This document shows, one piece after another, positions 25,716-34,786 of a DNA stretch of 64,000 bases. How positions within the stretch are numbered: the stretch's first letter is position 1; each line of letters begins with the position of its first letter. This stretch comes from Bradyrhizobium sp. AUGA SZCCT0176 (GTDB taxonomy: Bacteria; Pseudomonadota; Alphaproteobacteria; Rhizobiales; Xanthobacteraceae). The position numbers and the translations under genes are program-made. The DNA is taken from contig NZ_JAFCMB010000003.1 of NCBI RefSeq assembly GCF_018130145.1, positions 434,001 to 498,000 of the forward strand, written 5' to 3'. Below the pieces are notes generated by a model, which saw only the letters and a list, made by a program, of their open reading frames with translations, had not been told where the DNA came from and made no database searches.

Positions 25716-26531
25716 TTACAGCGGCGCCGCGCTCTCGCCCTGCGACCTCGACAGTTTCGACGCGAAAGACGCAATCACGATCACCACCGCAATCAGCGCG
25801 ATCACCATGGTGCAGATCGCGTTGATCTGCGGCTTCACCCCGAGCCGCACTTCGGAATAGATCCGGATCGGCAACGTCGCCGAACCCGGGCCCGTCGTAA
25901 AACTCGCGATCACGACGTCGTCGAGCGACAGCGTGAAGGCCAGCATCCAGCCGGCCACGATTGCCGGAACGATCAGCGGCAGCGTCACGGACAAAAATGC
26001 CTTCACCGGATCGCAGCCGAGATCCATCGCCGCTTCCTCGAGGCTGCGGTCGATGGAGGCGAGGCGCGACTGCACCACGACGGTGACGAAGCACATCGTC
26101 AGCGTGGTATGCGCGATGGTTACGGTCCAGAAGCCGCGCTCGGCGTTGAGCGCGACGAACAGCAGCAGCAGCGACAGGCCAGAGATCACCTCCGGCATCA
26201 CCAGCGGCGCATAGAGCATGCCTGAGAACAGCGATCGGCCCTTGAAGCGCTCGCCGCGCGCCAGACCGATCGCGGCCAGCGTGCCAAGCAGGGTTGCAAC
26301 CGTCGCCGACACCGCGGCGACGCGCAGGCTCATCCAGGCCGCGTCCAGCATGGCGCGGTCGTTGAAGAACTCAGTGTACCAGCGCAGCGACCAGCCGCCC
26401 CACACCGTCACCAGCCGCGAGGCGTTGAACGAGTAGATGACGAGAATGACGATCGGCAGATAGAGAAACGCCAATCCCAGCGCCAGCGAGGTGATGTTGA
26501 ACGACGAAATCCGGTTCACCTGCCGCGCCAT
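25716..26531 (-). CDS. potI: Polyamine-type ABC transporter permease PotI
   Basis: A 271-residue permease with six spans. The EAA loop at about 170-190 (SLEEAAMDLGCDPVKAFLSV) and the DDVVIASFTTGPGSATLPIRIYSEVR segment are hallmarks of PotI/PotC polyamine permeases. The N-terminus (LALGLAFLYLPIVILVIYSF) is also typical. Its start overlaps the stop of potH by one base (TGATG), giving coupled translation. It forms the transmembrane pore with PotH. The probable substrate is putrescine or a related polyamine. The binding-protein gene is not in this window. Confidence 0.9.
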   Translation of the reverse strand: MARQVNRISSFNITSLALGLAFLYLPIVILVIYSFNASRLVTVWGGWSLRWYTEFFNDRAMLDAAWMSLRVAAVSATVATLLGTLAAIGLARGERFKGRSLFSGMLYAPLVMPEVISGLSLLLLFVALNAERGFWTVTIAHTTLTMCFVTVVVQSRLASIDRSLEEAAMDLGCDPVKAFLSVTLPLIVPAIVAGWMLAFTLSLDDVVIASFTTGPGSATLPIRIYSEVRLGVKPQINAICTMVIALIAVVIVIASFASKLSRSQGESAAPL

Positions 26532-27445
26532 CAGCCCCCTCCCCGCAGCGTGCGGCGCTGCAGCCGGTCATAGAGCAGCAGCGGCGGTATCAACAGCAGC
26601 AGCAGCGCGACGGCGGCAGCGGAAGCAACCGGCCAGTCCTTGTTGGTGAAAAATTCGAGCCACAGCGTCTGCCCGATCATCATCGAACCGGAACCCGCGA
26701 GCAGATCTGGAATCACGAACTCGCCGACGATCGGGATGAAGCACAGCAGCGCGCCGGCGCCGACGCCTGGCAGCGACAGCGGAAACGTCACCAGCCAGAA
26801 CGCGCGTCCCGGCGAAGCGCCGAGATCGGACGCCGCCTCGATGAGCGCGCCGTCCATTTTGGCGAGCGTGGCGTACAGCGGCAGGATCATGAACGGCAGA
26901 TAGGAATAGACGATGCCGATATACATCGCGCTGTCGGTCGACAGCCACACCACAGGCGTTGATACGATATGCAGCGCCAGCAGCACCTTGTTGAGCAGGC
27001 CGTCATGCTGCAGGATGTTGATCCAGGCATAGATCCGGATCAGGAACGAGGTCCAGAACGGCACAATGACCAGCATCATCGCGATCGGTTGCCAGCGCTG
27101 CGGCAGCCGCGCCATGCCATAGGCGATGGGGTAGCCGATCAGCAGCAGGATCGCCGTCGAGGTCACCGCGACGAAGATGCTGCGCAGGTAGGACGAGATG
27201 TAGAGACTGTCCGAAATCAACAGCTTGAAATTATCCAGCGACAATTGCCCAAACGCCGCCTTGATCGCCGCCCAGCCTTCGGTGAGGTCGAACAGCGGCA
27301 CATAGGGCGGCTGTGCGATCGCGGTCTGCGACAGGCTTATTTTGAGCACGAAACCGAACGGCACCAGGAAGAACAGCACCATCCACAAATAGGGCGCGAT
27401 CGCAGCCAGCCGCGCCGGACGTGCGAAGATGGGGCGCGCGCTCAT
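26531..27445 (-). CDS. potH: Polyamine-type ABC transporter permease PotH
   Basis: A 304-residue permease with six spans. The central block QRWQPIAMMLVIVPFWTSFL, followed by RIYAWINILQHDGLLN, is diagnostic of PotH/PotB. The EAA loop is ALIEAASDLGASPGRAFWLV. The start is the ATG overlapping the end of potG by four bases (ATGA). The order potG-potH-potI matches the putrescine operon of enterobacteria, minus potF. It probably imports polyamines or a related organic amine. Confident on family; ligand inferred. Confidence 0.9.
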   Translation of the reverse strand: MSARPIFARPARLAAIAPYLWMVLFFLVPFGFVLKISLSQTAIAQPPYVPLFDLTEGWAAIKAAFGQLSLDNFKLLISDSLYISSYLRSIFVAVTSTAILLLIGYPIAYGMARLPQRWQPIAMMLVIVPFWTSFLIRIYAWINILQHDGLLNKVLLALHIVSTPVVWLSTDSAMYIGIVYSYLPFMILPLYATLAKMDGALIEAASDLGASPGRAFWLVTFPLSLPGVGAGALLCFIPIVGEFVIPDLLAGSGSMMIGQTLWLEFFTNKDWPVASAAAVALLLLLIPPLLLYDRLQRRTLRGGG

Positions 27446-28662
27446 TGTTCCAGCACCATGCAATCGTCAGGCGTGAACCAGGCCACCACGCGCTGGCCTG
27501 CGAGATAGGCATCCATGTCGAGCCGCGCGGTATTGGCCATCGATGCGCGCACCACCGCGCCGGATTCCAGCTTGACCTTGTACGCGGTGAGCCCGCCGAG
27601 ATAGCTGACATCTGTCACCACGCCCTCGAGCCGGTTGATCGCATGTGTATTGGCCGCATCCGACACCGGGGCGCGGCGCGACAGTTTCACCTTCTCGGGG
27701 CGGATCGCGACACAGACCGTGGCCTTGGTAACCCGCTGGCGCGGCTCGGTGACGGCAAGCGTGACACCCTCCCTGGTCGTGACCAGCAGCCGGTTATTCT
27801 CACGCCAGCCAACCTCGCCGTCGAACAGATTGACGTCGCCGATGAACTCCGCGATCCAGCGTGAACGCGGTGTCTCGTAGAGCTCGCGCGGGGCGGCGAC
27901 CTGTTCGAGGCGGCCGGCATCCATCACGCCGATCCGGCCCGCCATCGTCATCGCCTCTTCCTGGTCGTGGGTGACGATGATGAAGGTCATGCCGAGCCGG
28001 CGCTGCAGGTCCATCAATTCGAGCTGCGTGCTCTCGCGCAGCTTCTTGTCCAGCGCAGCCAGCGGCTCGTCGAGCAACAGCACCTGCGGACGGCGGGCCA
28101 GCGAGCGCGCCAGCGCCACGCGCTGCTTCTGGCCGCCGGAGAGCTGATCGGGCTTGCGCTTCTCCATGCCTTCGAGCTTGACCAGCGCAACCATCTCGGC
28201 GACGCGGGTGGCGATCTGCTCGCGCGCCATGCCGGCGCGCTTCAGGCCGAACGCGATGTTGTCCCGCACCGACAGATGCGGAAACAGCGCGTAGTTCTGG
28301 AACATCATGTTGACCGGACGCAGATGCGGCGGCACCTGCGCGATGTCCTTTGCTCCAAGCAGGATGCGGCCCTCGTCCGGCGTCTCGAAACCGGCGAGCA
28401 TGCGCAGCAGCGTGGTCTTGCCGCAGCCGCTCGGACCGAGCAGCGCAAAAAATTCCCCGGCGCGGATATCGAGCGACAGCCGGTCCACCGCGCGGAAACT
28501 GCCGAACGTCTTGCCGACCCCCTCGATGCGCAGCAGCGGCATGTCGGCGGCCGGCTCGAACTGAGGCGCCGGGCTTACAGCCACTTGAGGCGGCGGCTCC
28601 GGCTTTGCGGGGTCCCTGACCGCATCGGCCTTCGGCGTAATTTCCGGCAATTCCTCGGTCAT
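27442..28662 (-). CDS. potG: Polyamine-type ABC transporter ATPase PotG
   Basis: A 406-residue ATPase. The Walker A box is LLGPSGCGKTTLLRMLAG, the signature motif LSGGQKQRVALARSLARRP, Walker B is VLLLDEPLAALDKKLRE, and the switch histidine is in IIVTHDQEEAM. The C-terminal third is a TOBE regulatory domain (VAIRPEKVKLSRR). The start is the ATG behind AGGGGAC. About 43 residues of Pro/Glu-rich leader precede the ATPase domain, longer than usual. It powers the PotHI pore. Since the neighbouring carbohydrate-type operon lacks an ATPase, this protein is a formal candidate to serve it, though polyamine ATPases are usually specific. Confidence 0.9.
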   Translation of the reverse strand: MTEELPEITPKADAVRDPAKPEPPPQVAVSPAPQFEPAADMPLLRIEGVGKTFGSFRAVDRLSLDIRAGEFFALLGPSGCGKTTLLRMLAGFETPDEGRILLGAKDIAQVPPHLRPVNMMFQNYALFPHLSVRDNIAFGLKRAGMAREQIATRVAEMVALVKLEGMEKRKPDQLSGGQKQRVALARSLARRPQVLLLDEPLAALDKKLRESTQLELMDLQRRLGMTFIIVTHDQEEAMTMAGRIGVMDAGRLEQVAAPRELYETPRSRWIAEFIGDVNLFDGEVGWRENNRLLVTTREGVTLAVTEPRQRVTKATVCVAIRPEKVKLSRRAPVSDAANTHAINRLEGVVTDVSYLGGLTAYKVKLESGAVVRASMANTARLDMDAYLAGQRVVAWFTPDDCMVLEQ

Positions 28663-28809
28663 GTCCCCTGCCAGCCCTCGCTGCCGCACGCTAGCGGCGG
28701 ATCGGCACCGGCTCAACCGCTTCGCGCCGCACAGTCACAATATTATCGCTGTCGCCGGTCATGTCTCTGCTAGGCTTGACACTCACCGCGCGCATCACGG
28801 AACAAGAAA

Positions 28810-30123
28810 ATGAACCGGGACCGATATGATCTGCCGCTGACAACGACCTCCGACCGCGCCGCCGCGCATTATCGCGACGGCATGGACTGCATGTTGTCGG
28901 CCTGGCACGGCGCCGAGGACGCCTTCGACCGCGCGATCCGGGAAGATGGTGATTTCGCGCTGGCCCATATCGCGCGGGCCCGCCTGCATCAGCTCAATAT
29001 GCAGGGAAATGAAGCGCGCAGCATGGCCGCCCATGCACGACAACTGGCCGCCAGCGCCGACGCGCGTGAGCGCCGGCATATCGAGATCATGGCTGCCGTG
29101 ATCGAGGGCAAGCCGAAAGTGGCCGTCAGCGGCGCGGAAGCGCATCTCGAGGAATATCCTCGCGATGCGCTGGTGCTGTCGATGCTGCTTGGCGCCTTCG
29201 GGCTCTACGCGTTTTCAGGCCGCGCCGACCACGACGCCGCCAAGCTTGCGGTATGCGAGCGTGTCGCCAGGCATTACGGCGAGGATTGGTGGTTCCTGAG
29301 TTATCTCGGCTGGTCGCATACCGAAGCCGGCAATCTCGCCACTGGCCGCGCCTTGAGCGAACGCGCGATGGGGTTGCGGGCTGAAAACGCCAACGCCGCG
29401 CACGGCCTGTCGCACGCGATGTTCGAGCAAGGCGACCTGGCGGCGGGGCGCCAGTTTCTTTCCGCGTGGCTTCCCGCGCATGACCGCAAGAGCTTTCTGC
29501 ACGGGCATCTGTGGTGGCACATCTCGCTGACCGCGCTCGACGAGGGCGATCTCGAAGGCGCGCTTGCGATCTACGAACAGCAAATCAAGCCGGCCGACCG
29601 CCCCTACCCGCCGCTGAATATTTTCACCGACGGCGCTTCGCTGCTGTGGCGGTTGTCGCTCGCCGGTAAATCCGGGCTGGAGCCGCATTGGCGCGATGTC
29701 GCCGCCTATGGCGAAAAATATTTCCCGCAGGCCGGGGCGCATTTCGCCGACGTGCATCATGCGCTGGCCGCGGCGGCAATCGGCGGCGAGGCGCTGGATA
29801 CGCGGCTGGCGCAGCTGGAGGCCCGTGCCGCCGACGGTAAACTGCCGCCGGGCCGCGCGGCGATCGACATGTGCCGCGGCATGCGGGCCTTCACCGACGG
29901 CGATCATGACGGCGCGATCCGCCTGCTTGAACCCGCGATGGCCGAATTGGTGCGGATCGGCGGCAGCCACGCCCAGCGCGAATTGTGGGAGGACACGCTG
30001 ATCGTGGCGTATTTGCGCGGTGGACACCGCGAGAAGGCCGCCGGGCTGATCTCCGCCCGGCTCGAGCGCAGGCCGTCCGCACGTGACGCGGCCTGGTCGC
30101 GGGAGGTTCAGGCGCGGCGTTGA
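28810..30123 (+). CDS. TTC38-like tetratricopeptide repeat protein
   Basis: A 437-residue soluble helical protein with no signal peptide. It resembles the TTC38 family of long TPR-like proteins. The diagnostic pieces are ENANAAHGLSHAMFEQGDLA, then LHGHLWWHISLTALDEGDLE, in which two conserved His-rich helices sit in the middle of the repeat array. Helical pairs run from about residue 15 to 430. No catalytic motif is known for this family; members are thought to be scaffold proteins. It is divergent from the polyamine operon and has a possible -35 box (TTGACA) shortly before the start. A function in metabolism is not established. Confidence 0.75.
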   Translation: MNRDRYDLPLTTTSDRAAAHYRDGMDCMLSAWHGAEDAFDRAIREDGDFALAHIARARLHQLNMQGNEARSMAAHARQLAASADARERRHIEIMAAVIEGKPKVAVSGAEAHLEEYPRDALVLSMLLGAFGLYAFSGRADHDAAKLAVCERVARHYGEDWWFLSYLGWSHTEAGNLATGRALSERAMGLRAENANAAHGLSHAMFEQGDLAAGRQFLSAWLPAHDRKSFLHGHLWWHISLTALDEGDLEGALAIYEQQIKPADRPYPPLNIFTDGASLLWRLSLAGKSGLEPHWRDVAAYGEKYFPQAGAHFADVHHALAAAAIGGEALDTRLAQLEARAADGKLPPGRAAIDMCRGMRAFTDGDHDGAIRLLEPAMAELVRIGGSHAQRELWEDTLIVAYLRGGHREKAAGLISARLERRPSARDAAWSREVQARR

Positions 30124-30174
30124 ACGGCGAACATTTCGATCGCCGCCGCGCGACGGCAAGGACGATTGTCGGAT

Positions 30175-31668
30175 TTATCGAGCGCCGCATGCCAGCTCCG
30201 ATGACACCGTCGCCATGAACGCCGCCAGCGCCTCGCGGTCCGCCGGCGGCATGGTCAGGCCGAGCTTGGAGCGCCGCCACAGAATGTCGTCCGGGAACCG
30301 CGCCCATTCGTGCTTCATGAGATAGCGCACTTCCGCGCCCGTCAGTCCAGGCCCAAACGCCGGGCCGAGATCGCCGCGATCCCTGGCCTCGCCAAGGATC
30401 GCCTTGACGTTCGACCCATAGGCGCCGACCAGGCGGCGGGCGTGATCCTCGCTGAGAAACCGCCAGCGCGCGCGCACCTCGTCGACCTCGTTCTCGAAGC
30501 GGCTCCAGGCAAAATCGCCGCCGGGCAGCGGCGCCGTCGCAGTCCAGCGCGGCGACATCGGATAAAACGGCGTCAGCCTGGAGACGGCCCTTTCGGCGCG
30601 CAGCCGCGAGGTGGTGACGTCGCCGCCGAAGACCGTGATCAGCGGCGCCTTGCGGCGAGTGTGGTCGAAGCTCATCGCGCCGTCCCACGCTGCCCGGTTG
30701 TTCGCGGGGTTCAGCACCAGGTTGGCGCCGGAAACCGTCCGCACCACGTCGAACGGCTCGATCCGTTCGCGAAAATACCGGTTGGCGGCATCGCAGAGAT
30801 AAGCCACGTCATTGGCCGCCATCGCGACAATGGCGGGATCACCCTTAAAGGCATGGCCAACCGTGCCGATCAGGGTGAAGTCGCGCTCATAGGGGCTGGC
30901 GAAGATCAGCCGACCGTCGCTGTTCTGGAATACGTAGACGTTGTCGGTGTCGAACAGGCGGCGGACGACGATCTGGCTCATCTGGATCGTGGCAAGCTTG
31001 GGTGGCGGCTGGCGCAGCACGGTCTCGGCGACGGTCGCGGTCCAGGCTCCGGTGGCGTTGACCAGCGCCCGCGCGGTCACGACCTGACGATGGCCACGAT
31101 CGATCGTCACCAGCCGCCAGGTCTCGCCCCGCTCGGCGCGGGTGCAGCGGGCGCCAGTGCGGATCGCGGCCCCCCGCGCCGCGGCATCGACGGCGGTCAG
31201 CACCACCAGGCGGGAATCATCGACAACGCAGTCGGAATATTCGAAGGCGGTTCCGAACGGCCGCTTCAGCGGGTTGCCGACCGGATGGTGGGTGACGTCG
31301 ACGGTGGCGGAGCGCGGCAACGGCGCGCGCGAGGCCAGCCGGTCATACAGCAACAGCCATGACCGCAACTGCCAGGCCGGGCGTTCGTCGGTGTGGGCGG
31401 GGATGGCAAAGCGCATCGGGCGCACCAGATGTGGCGCGATCCGGAGCCAAATGTCGCGCTCGGCCAATGCCGCGCGGACGCGAAGGAAGCGACGCCGCTC
31501 CAGCCCCGCCAGATCGCCATGGACGAGCCGCGGCGAGGCCGAGGAGGCGCCCGCACCGAGATCGCCCTGCTCCAGCAGGATCACGCGCAGGCCGCGGCCG
31601 GCGGCATCGCGCGCGATGCCAACGCCGTTCAACCCGCCGCCGATGATCGCAAGATCGTAATCCGCCAT
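30175..31668 (-). CDS. glpD: Glycerol-3-phosphate dehydrogenase (FAD), divergent GlpD
   Basis: A 497-residue FAD enzyme of normal GlpD length, which oxidises glycerol-3-phosphate to dihydroxyacetone phosphate at the membrane. The dinucleotide fold is LAIIGGGLNGVGIARDAAGRG. The FAD-stacking and substrate blocks are altered: the usual HGGLRYLE is HGDLAGLE, the usual IGTTD is IGTVG, and the usual GGKITTYR is GGDVTTSR. The C-terminal GLTGAEVRYLMKHEWA cap is present. So the family call is good, but the substrate may differ. The start is at MADYDLAIIG; the longer frame is ignored because the FAD fold begins there. A dispersed repeat lies upstream. No glpF or glpK is nearby. Confidence 0.82.
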   Translation of the reverse strand: MADYDLAIIGGGLNGVGIARDAAGRGLRVILLEQGDLGAGASSASPRLVHGDLAGLERRRFLRVRAALAERDIWLRIAPHLVRPMRFAIPAHTDERPAWQLRSWLLLYDRLASRAPLPRSATVDVTHHPVGNPLKRPFGTAFEYSDCVVDDSRLVVLTAVDAAARGAAIRTGARCTRAERGETWRLVTIDRGHRQVVTARALVNATGAWTATVAETVLRQPPPKLATIQMSQIVVRRLFDTDNVYVFQNSDGRLIFASPYERDFTLIGTVGHAFKGDPAIVAMAANDVAYLCDAANRYFRERIEPFDVVRTVSGANLVLNPANNRAAWDGAMSFDHTRRKAPLITVFGGDVTTSRLRAERAVSRLTPFYPMSPRWTATAPLPGGDFAWSRFENEVDEVRARWRFLSEDHARRLVGAYGSNVKAILGEARDRGDLGPAFGPGLTGAEVRYLMKHEWARFPDDILWRRSKLGLTMPPADREALAAFMATVSSELACGAR

Positions 31669-31703
31669 GCAACGCTTACAGTCGAGAACCGAGGTGCACC
31701 ACA

Positions 31704-31800
31704 AGATAGCGTTTGCGAGTGAAGTGGATACCGGTTCGCATAGCAATCAAGTTTACGCAGATTGCGTAGACTTATCTGCGAAAGAAAACGCGTCAAACAA
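31704..31800. repeat. Dispersed repeat (ACCGGTTCGC type) upstream of glpD, variant copy
   Basis: It shares GTGGATACCGGTTCGC and AAAACGCGTCAAA with copies at 42168-42291 and 62438-62537. Here the middle holds an insert of about 40 bases (with TTTACGCAGATTGCGTAGAC) instead of the short linker. Confidence 0.7.
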
Positions 31801-31824
31801 AAGCGAAGAGCCTGCTCGCAGGCT

Positions 31825-34530
31825 TTACCCGGTCTTGCGCGTGGACTCGATACCGTTGATGACGTTGCGCCCGACTAGCGCGGCGTATTGCCCGATCGGC
31901 AGGGGTTTGCCGATGAAATAGCCCTGCACCGCGTCGCAGCCCTCTTCCGACAGGAAGCCGAGCTGTTCCTGGGTTTCGACGCCCTCGGCGACGATCGACA
32001 TTTCGAGGCCGTGGCCGAGGTCGATCACGGCGCGCACGATCGCGGCCGATTGCGGATTGCGCCCGAGATGCATGACGAAGGCGCGGTCGATCTTGATCTT
32101 GTCGAACGGGAACGCCTGCAGATAGCTCAGCGAGGAGTAGCCGCTACCGAAATCGTCCATCGAGATGCGCACGCCGAGCGCCTTGAGCCGCCGCAGCAGC
32201 GCCAGGCCACGATCGAAATCCTCGATCAGCACGCCTTCGGTGATTTCGAGCTCGAGCCGATCGGGCGCCAGCCCGGTTTCGAGCAGGATCGAATGCACCA
32301 GACTGACCACATCGCCGTGCATGAACTGCGCCGGCGACAAATTGACCGCGATCTGCATCGGCACCGGCCAGGAGGCCGCCTCCCGGCAGGCTTCGCGCAG
32401 GATCCATTCGCCCATTTCGACGATCAGGCCGCTTTCTTCCGCCAGCGGAATGAAATCGCCGGGCGACACGAAGCCGCGTACCGGATGCATCCAGCGCGCC
32501 AGCGCCTCGAAGCCGATCACTTCGCTGGTGGCAACCGTCGGACCCGAAGCGGCCTGCGGCTGGTAGTACAGCGACAATTCGCCGTTCTTGATCGCGACCG
32601 AGAGGTCCTGATGCAGCACGCGGCGGTCGCGGATCTGCTGGTCCATCTCGGGCTCGAAGACGCTGATCGAGCCGCGCGATTTTGCTTTCGCCCGGAACAG
32701 CGCCGCGCCGGAATTGGCGAGCAGGGCTGCCGCGTCCGACCCGTTGTGCGGAAATACCGAGATGCCCGTGGTCGCACCGGCCCGAACCGGCTTGCCGTCG
32801 ATCTGGAATTCCTTCGCCAGCGCGATCGCGACCTGCTCGGCCAGCGCGATGCCCGCGGAGGGCTGTTTGCCGTCGATGATCAACCCGAATTCGTCGCCGC
32901 CGAGCCGGGCCACCACGCCGCCGCGGGCGCAGTCCTGCAGTCGCTGGGCGACCTCGGTCAGCACCTTGTCGCCCATCGCGTGACCGAACACGTCGTTCAC
33001 TTCCTTCAGCCCGTCGAGGTCGATGCAGAGCACCGCGAATTCCTCTTCGGTACCCTCGCAGGCCTCGATCATCTGGGCCAGCGCCTGCAGGAAGGCGGCG
33101 CGGTTCGGCAGATCGGTCAGGCCGTCATGATAGGCCATGTGCGCCATCCGCGACTCGGTCTGACGGCGATCGGTGACGTCCTCATGGGTCTTGATCAGAT
33201 ATTGCGGCTCACCGGCATCATCGAGCACCGTCATCCGGCGGGTCAGGAACAGCCGCAGGCCGTCCTTGGTCGAAATCGGGTGCTCCTCGGTCAGAAGGCC
33301 GCGCTTCTTGATCGCCGCCTCGTCGCGCGCGATGATCAGCTTGGCTTCGCGCGGATTGAAGATATCGGCGGCCGTCAGTCCGGTGGCGTCCTCGCGGCGG
33401 CGGTTGAGGATGGTTTCGGCGCTGCGGTTGGCGAGCAGGTATTTTCCGTCCGAGACGCGCTCGACGATCAGCGAGACCGGAATGTTGTCGACCACGAGTT
33501 CGAGGAACTTCTTGGTACTCTCCAGCTCGCGCGACAACGAACGGCGGTCGGTGACGTCGTCGAACAGTGCGATCAGGAATTCAGGCTGGTTGTTCTCATC
33601 GCGCGCGATCACGCGGTTGGAAGCGAGGACGCGCTTCTCGGAGCCGCGCTCGACCTCGAACTCACTGCGGTGGTAACCTTCCGGCGCCTTCAGCGCCGAC
33701 TGGTCCGCGGTGTCGATGGTGCGTGCGGTTTCGGGTTGGAATATCTCGTCGGCGCGCTTGCCGACGATATGGTCGCGCGAGAAGCGCGAGAAACGCTCGA
33801 ACGCGCGGTTGGCGAAAATATAGCGGCCGTCCTCGATGTTCTTGGCGGCGACGCAGACCGGAACGTTGTCGAGCACCGATTCCAGGAACTGCGTGGTCGA
33901 TGCCAGCTTGCGCGAAAGTTTGCGCTGCGCGGTGCAATCCTCATGGGTCGCGACCGACCCGCCATTCGGCAGGCGGAAATACTTGACCAGAACCGATTTG
34001 CCGTTTGGCAGTTCGGTGATCAGGCCGTCCGCGGTGGCGGCCTGGGCATAGAATTCGTCGACGCTGACATCCAGCGCGCCGCGCTTGCGCCGCACCTCCA
34101 GCAGTTCCGGCCCGGTCATGTTGCGGGGAATGTCCGCGCGGACTAGGCCATAGATTTCGAGATAGCGGTCGTTGCAGTAGATGATGCGCTGACGGACGTC
34201 GGTCATCACCACGCCCTGGCTGAGATTGTTCAGGGCTGAGCTGACGAACGCACTGCGCCGGAGTTGCGAGCGCTTGACCCGGCGCAGTGCCGACAGCACC
34301 CACAGCCCGGCCGCTGCCAGAAACGATACGGCCACGATGCCGCCGATCAGCATCTCCCAGATCATGCTGGGGTCGAGTTCGCCGGAATAGCCCGACGGCG
34401 CCAAGCCGCCGGCAACGGGCGGCGCGGCCCATGCCAACCCGCACGACGCAGAGGTGGCGAGCAGACACACGAGGGCCAGCGCCGGAATCGAATCCCTCCC
34501 GCCTGCCTGCCAATTCTTGCCAGCCATCAT
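31825..34530 (-). CDS. PAS-GGDEF-EAL membrane protein (c-di-GMP synthesis/hydrolysis)
   Basis: A 901-residue protein. A signal-like hydrophobic segment (about 15-36) and a membrane span (about 57-82, MLIGGIVAVSFLAAAGLW) anchor it. Three PAS domains follow at about 95-205, 210-330 and 335-455, then a GGDEF domain with an intact GGDEF motif at 544-548 and an EAL domain with EAL near 675, plus the DDFGSGYSS and EGVETQEQL loops. Both active sites look functional. The inhibitory RxxD site before GGDEF is absent, so product inhibition may be lost. It converts GTP to cyclic di-GMP and/or cleaves it, in response to a PAS ligand. Net direction cannot be read. It is divergent from the oxidase at 34787. 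Confidence 0.92.
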   Translation of the reverse strand: MMAGKNWQAGGRDSIPALALVCLLATSASCGLAWAAPPVAGGLAPSGYSGELDPSMIWEMLIGGIVAVSFLAAAGLWVLSALRRVKRSQLRRSAFVSSALNNLSQGVVMTDVRQRIIYCNDRYLEIYGLVRADIPRNMTGPELLEVRRKRGALDVSVDEFYAQAATADGLITELPNGKSVLVKYFRLPNGGSVATHEDCTAQRKLSRKLASTTQFLESVLDNVPVCVAAKNIEDGRYIFANRAFERFSRFSRDHIVGKRADEIFQPETARTIDTADQSALKAPEGYHRSEFEVERGSEKRVLASNRVIARDENNQPEFLIALFDDVTDRRSLSRELESTKKFLELVVDNIPVSLIVERVSDGKYLLANRSAETILNRRREDATGLTAADIFNPREAKLIIARDEAAIKKRGLLTEEHPISTKDGLRLFLTRRMTVLDDAGEPQYLIKTHEDVTDRRQTESRMAHMAYHDGLTDLPNRAAFLQALAQMIEACEGTEEEFAVLCIDLDGLKEVNDVFGHAMGDKVLTEVAQRLQDCARGGVVARLGGDEFGLIIDGKQPSAGIALAEQVAIALAKEFQIDGKPVRAGATTGISVFPHNGSDAAALLANSGAALFRAKAKSRGSISVFEPEMDQQIRDRRVLHQDLSVAIKNGELSLYYQPQAASGPTVATSEVIGFEALARWMHPVRGFVSPGDFIPLAEESGLIVEMGEWILREACREAASWPVPMQIAVNLSPAQFMHGDVVSLVHSILLETGLAPDRLELEITEGVLIEDFDRGLALLRRLKALGVRISMDDFGSGYSSLSYLQAFPFDKIKIDRAFVMHLGRNPQSAAIVRAVIDLGHGLEMSIVAEGVETQEQLGFLSEEGCDAVQGYFIGKPLPIGQYAALVGRNVINGIESTRKTG

Positions 34531-34786
34531 TCACCCGCGGATTTCCCGGTGGAGTGTCTGGCTTGACGGGTTTGGATCGGGTAAACGCCTACCCTTGCAA
34601 CCGGAAAATGCGACTCAAATTACGGCAATTGCCCTGACATGATTAATGCTTCACTAACAGGATGGGACCTCAGGGCGTATGTCGAGGTAATCCAACGGGT
34701 TGTTGGGGCATACTTCTGAACGAAACGATAATAAAACAAGCGTCGCGGGCGTGATCCCGCGCCAGATTTCCGGGCCTGAAGCGTAC

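Noticed and set aside
31888..34146. A 752-codon open frame on the plus strand
   Set aside because: It is antisense to the PAS-GGDEF-EAL gene, has shadow composition (His/Arg/Gln-rich) and no domain or ribosome site.
34643..34657. TTAA-TGCTTCA-CTAA, a CtrA-like site between the c-di-GMP gene and the oxidase gene
   Set aside because: One mismatch in a four-base half-site makes chance likely. Noted only as a weak candidate.
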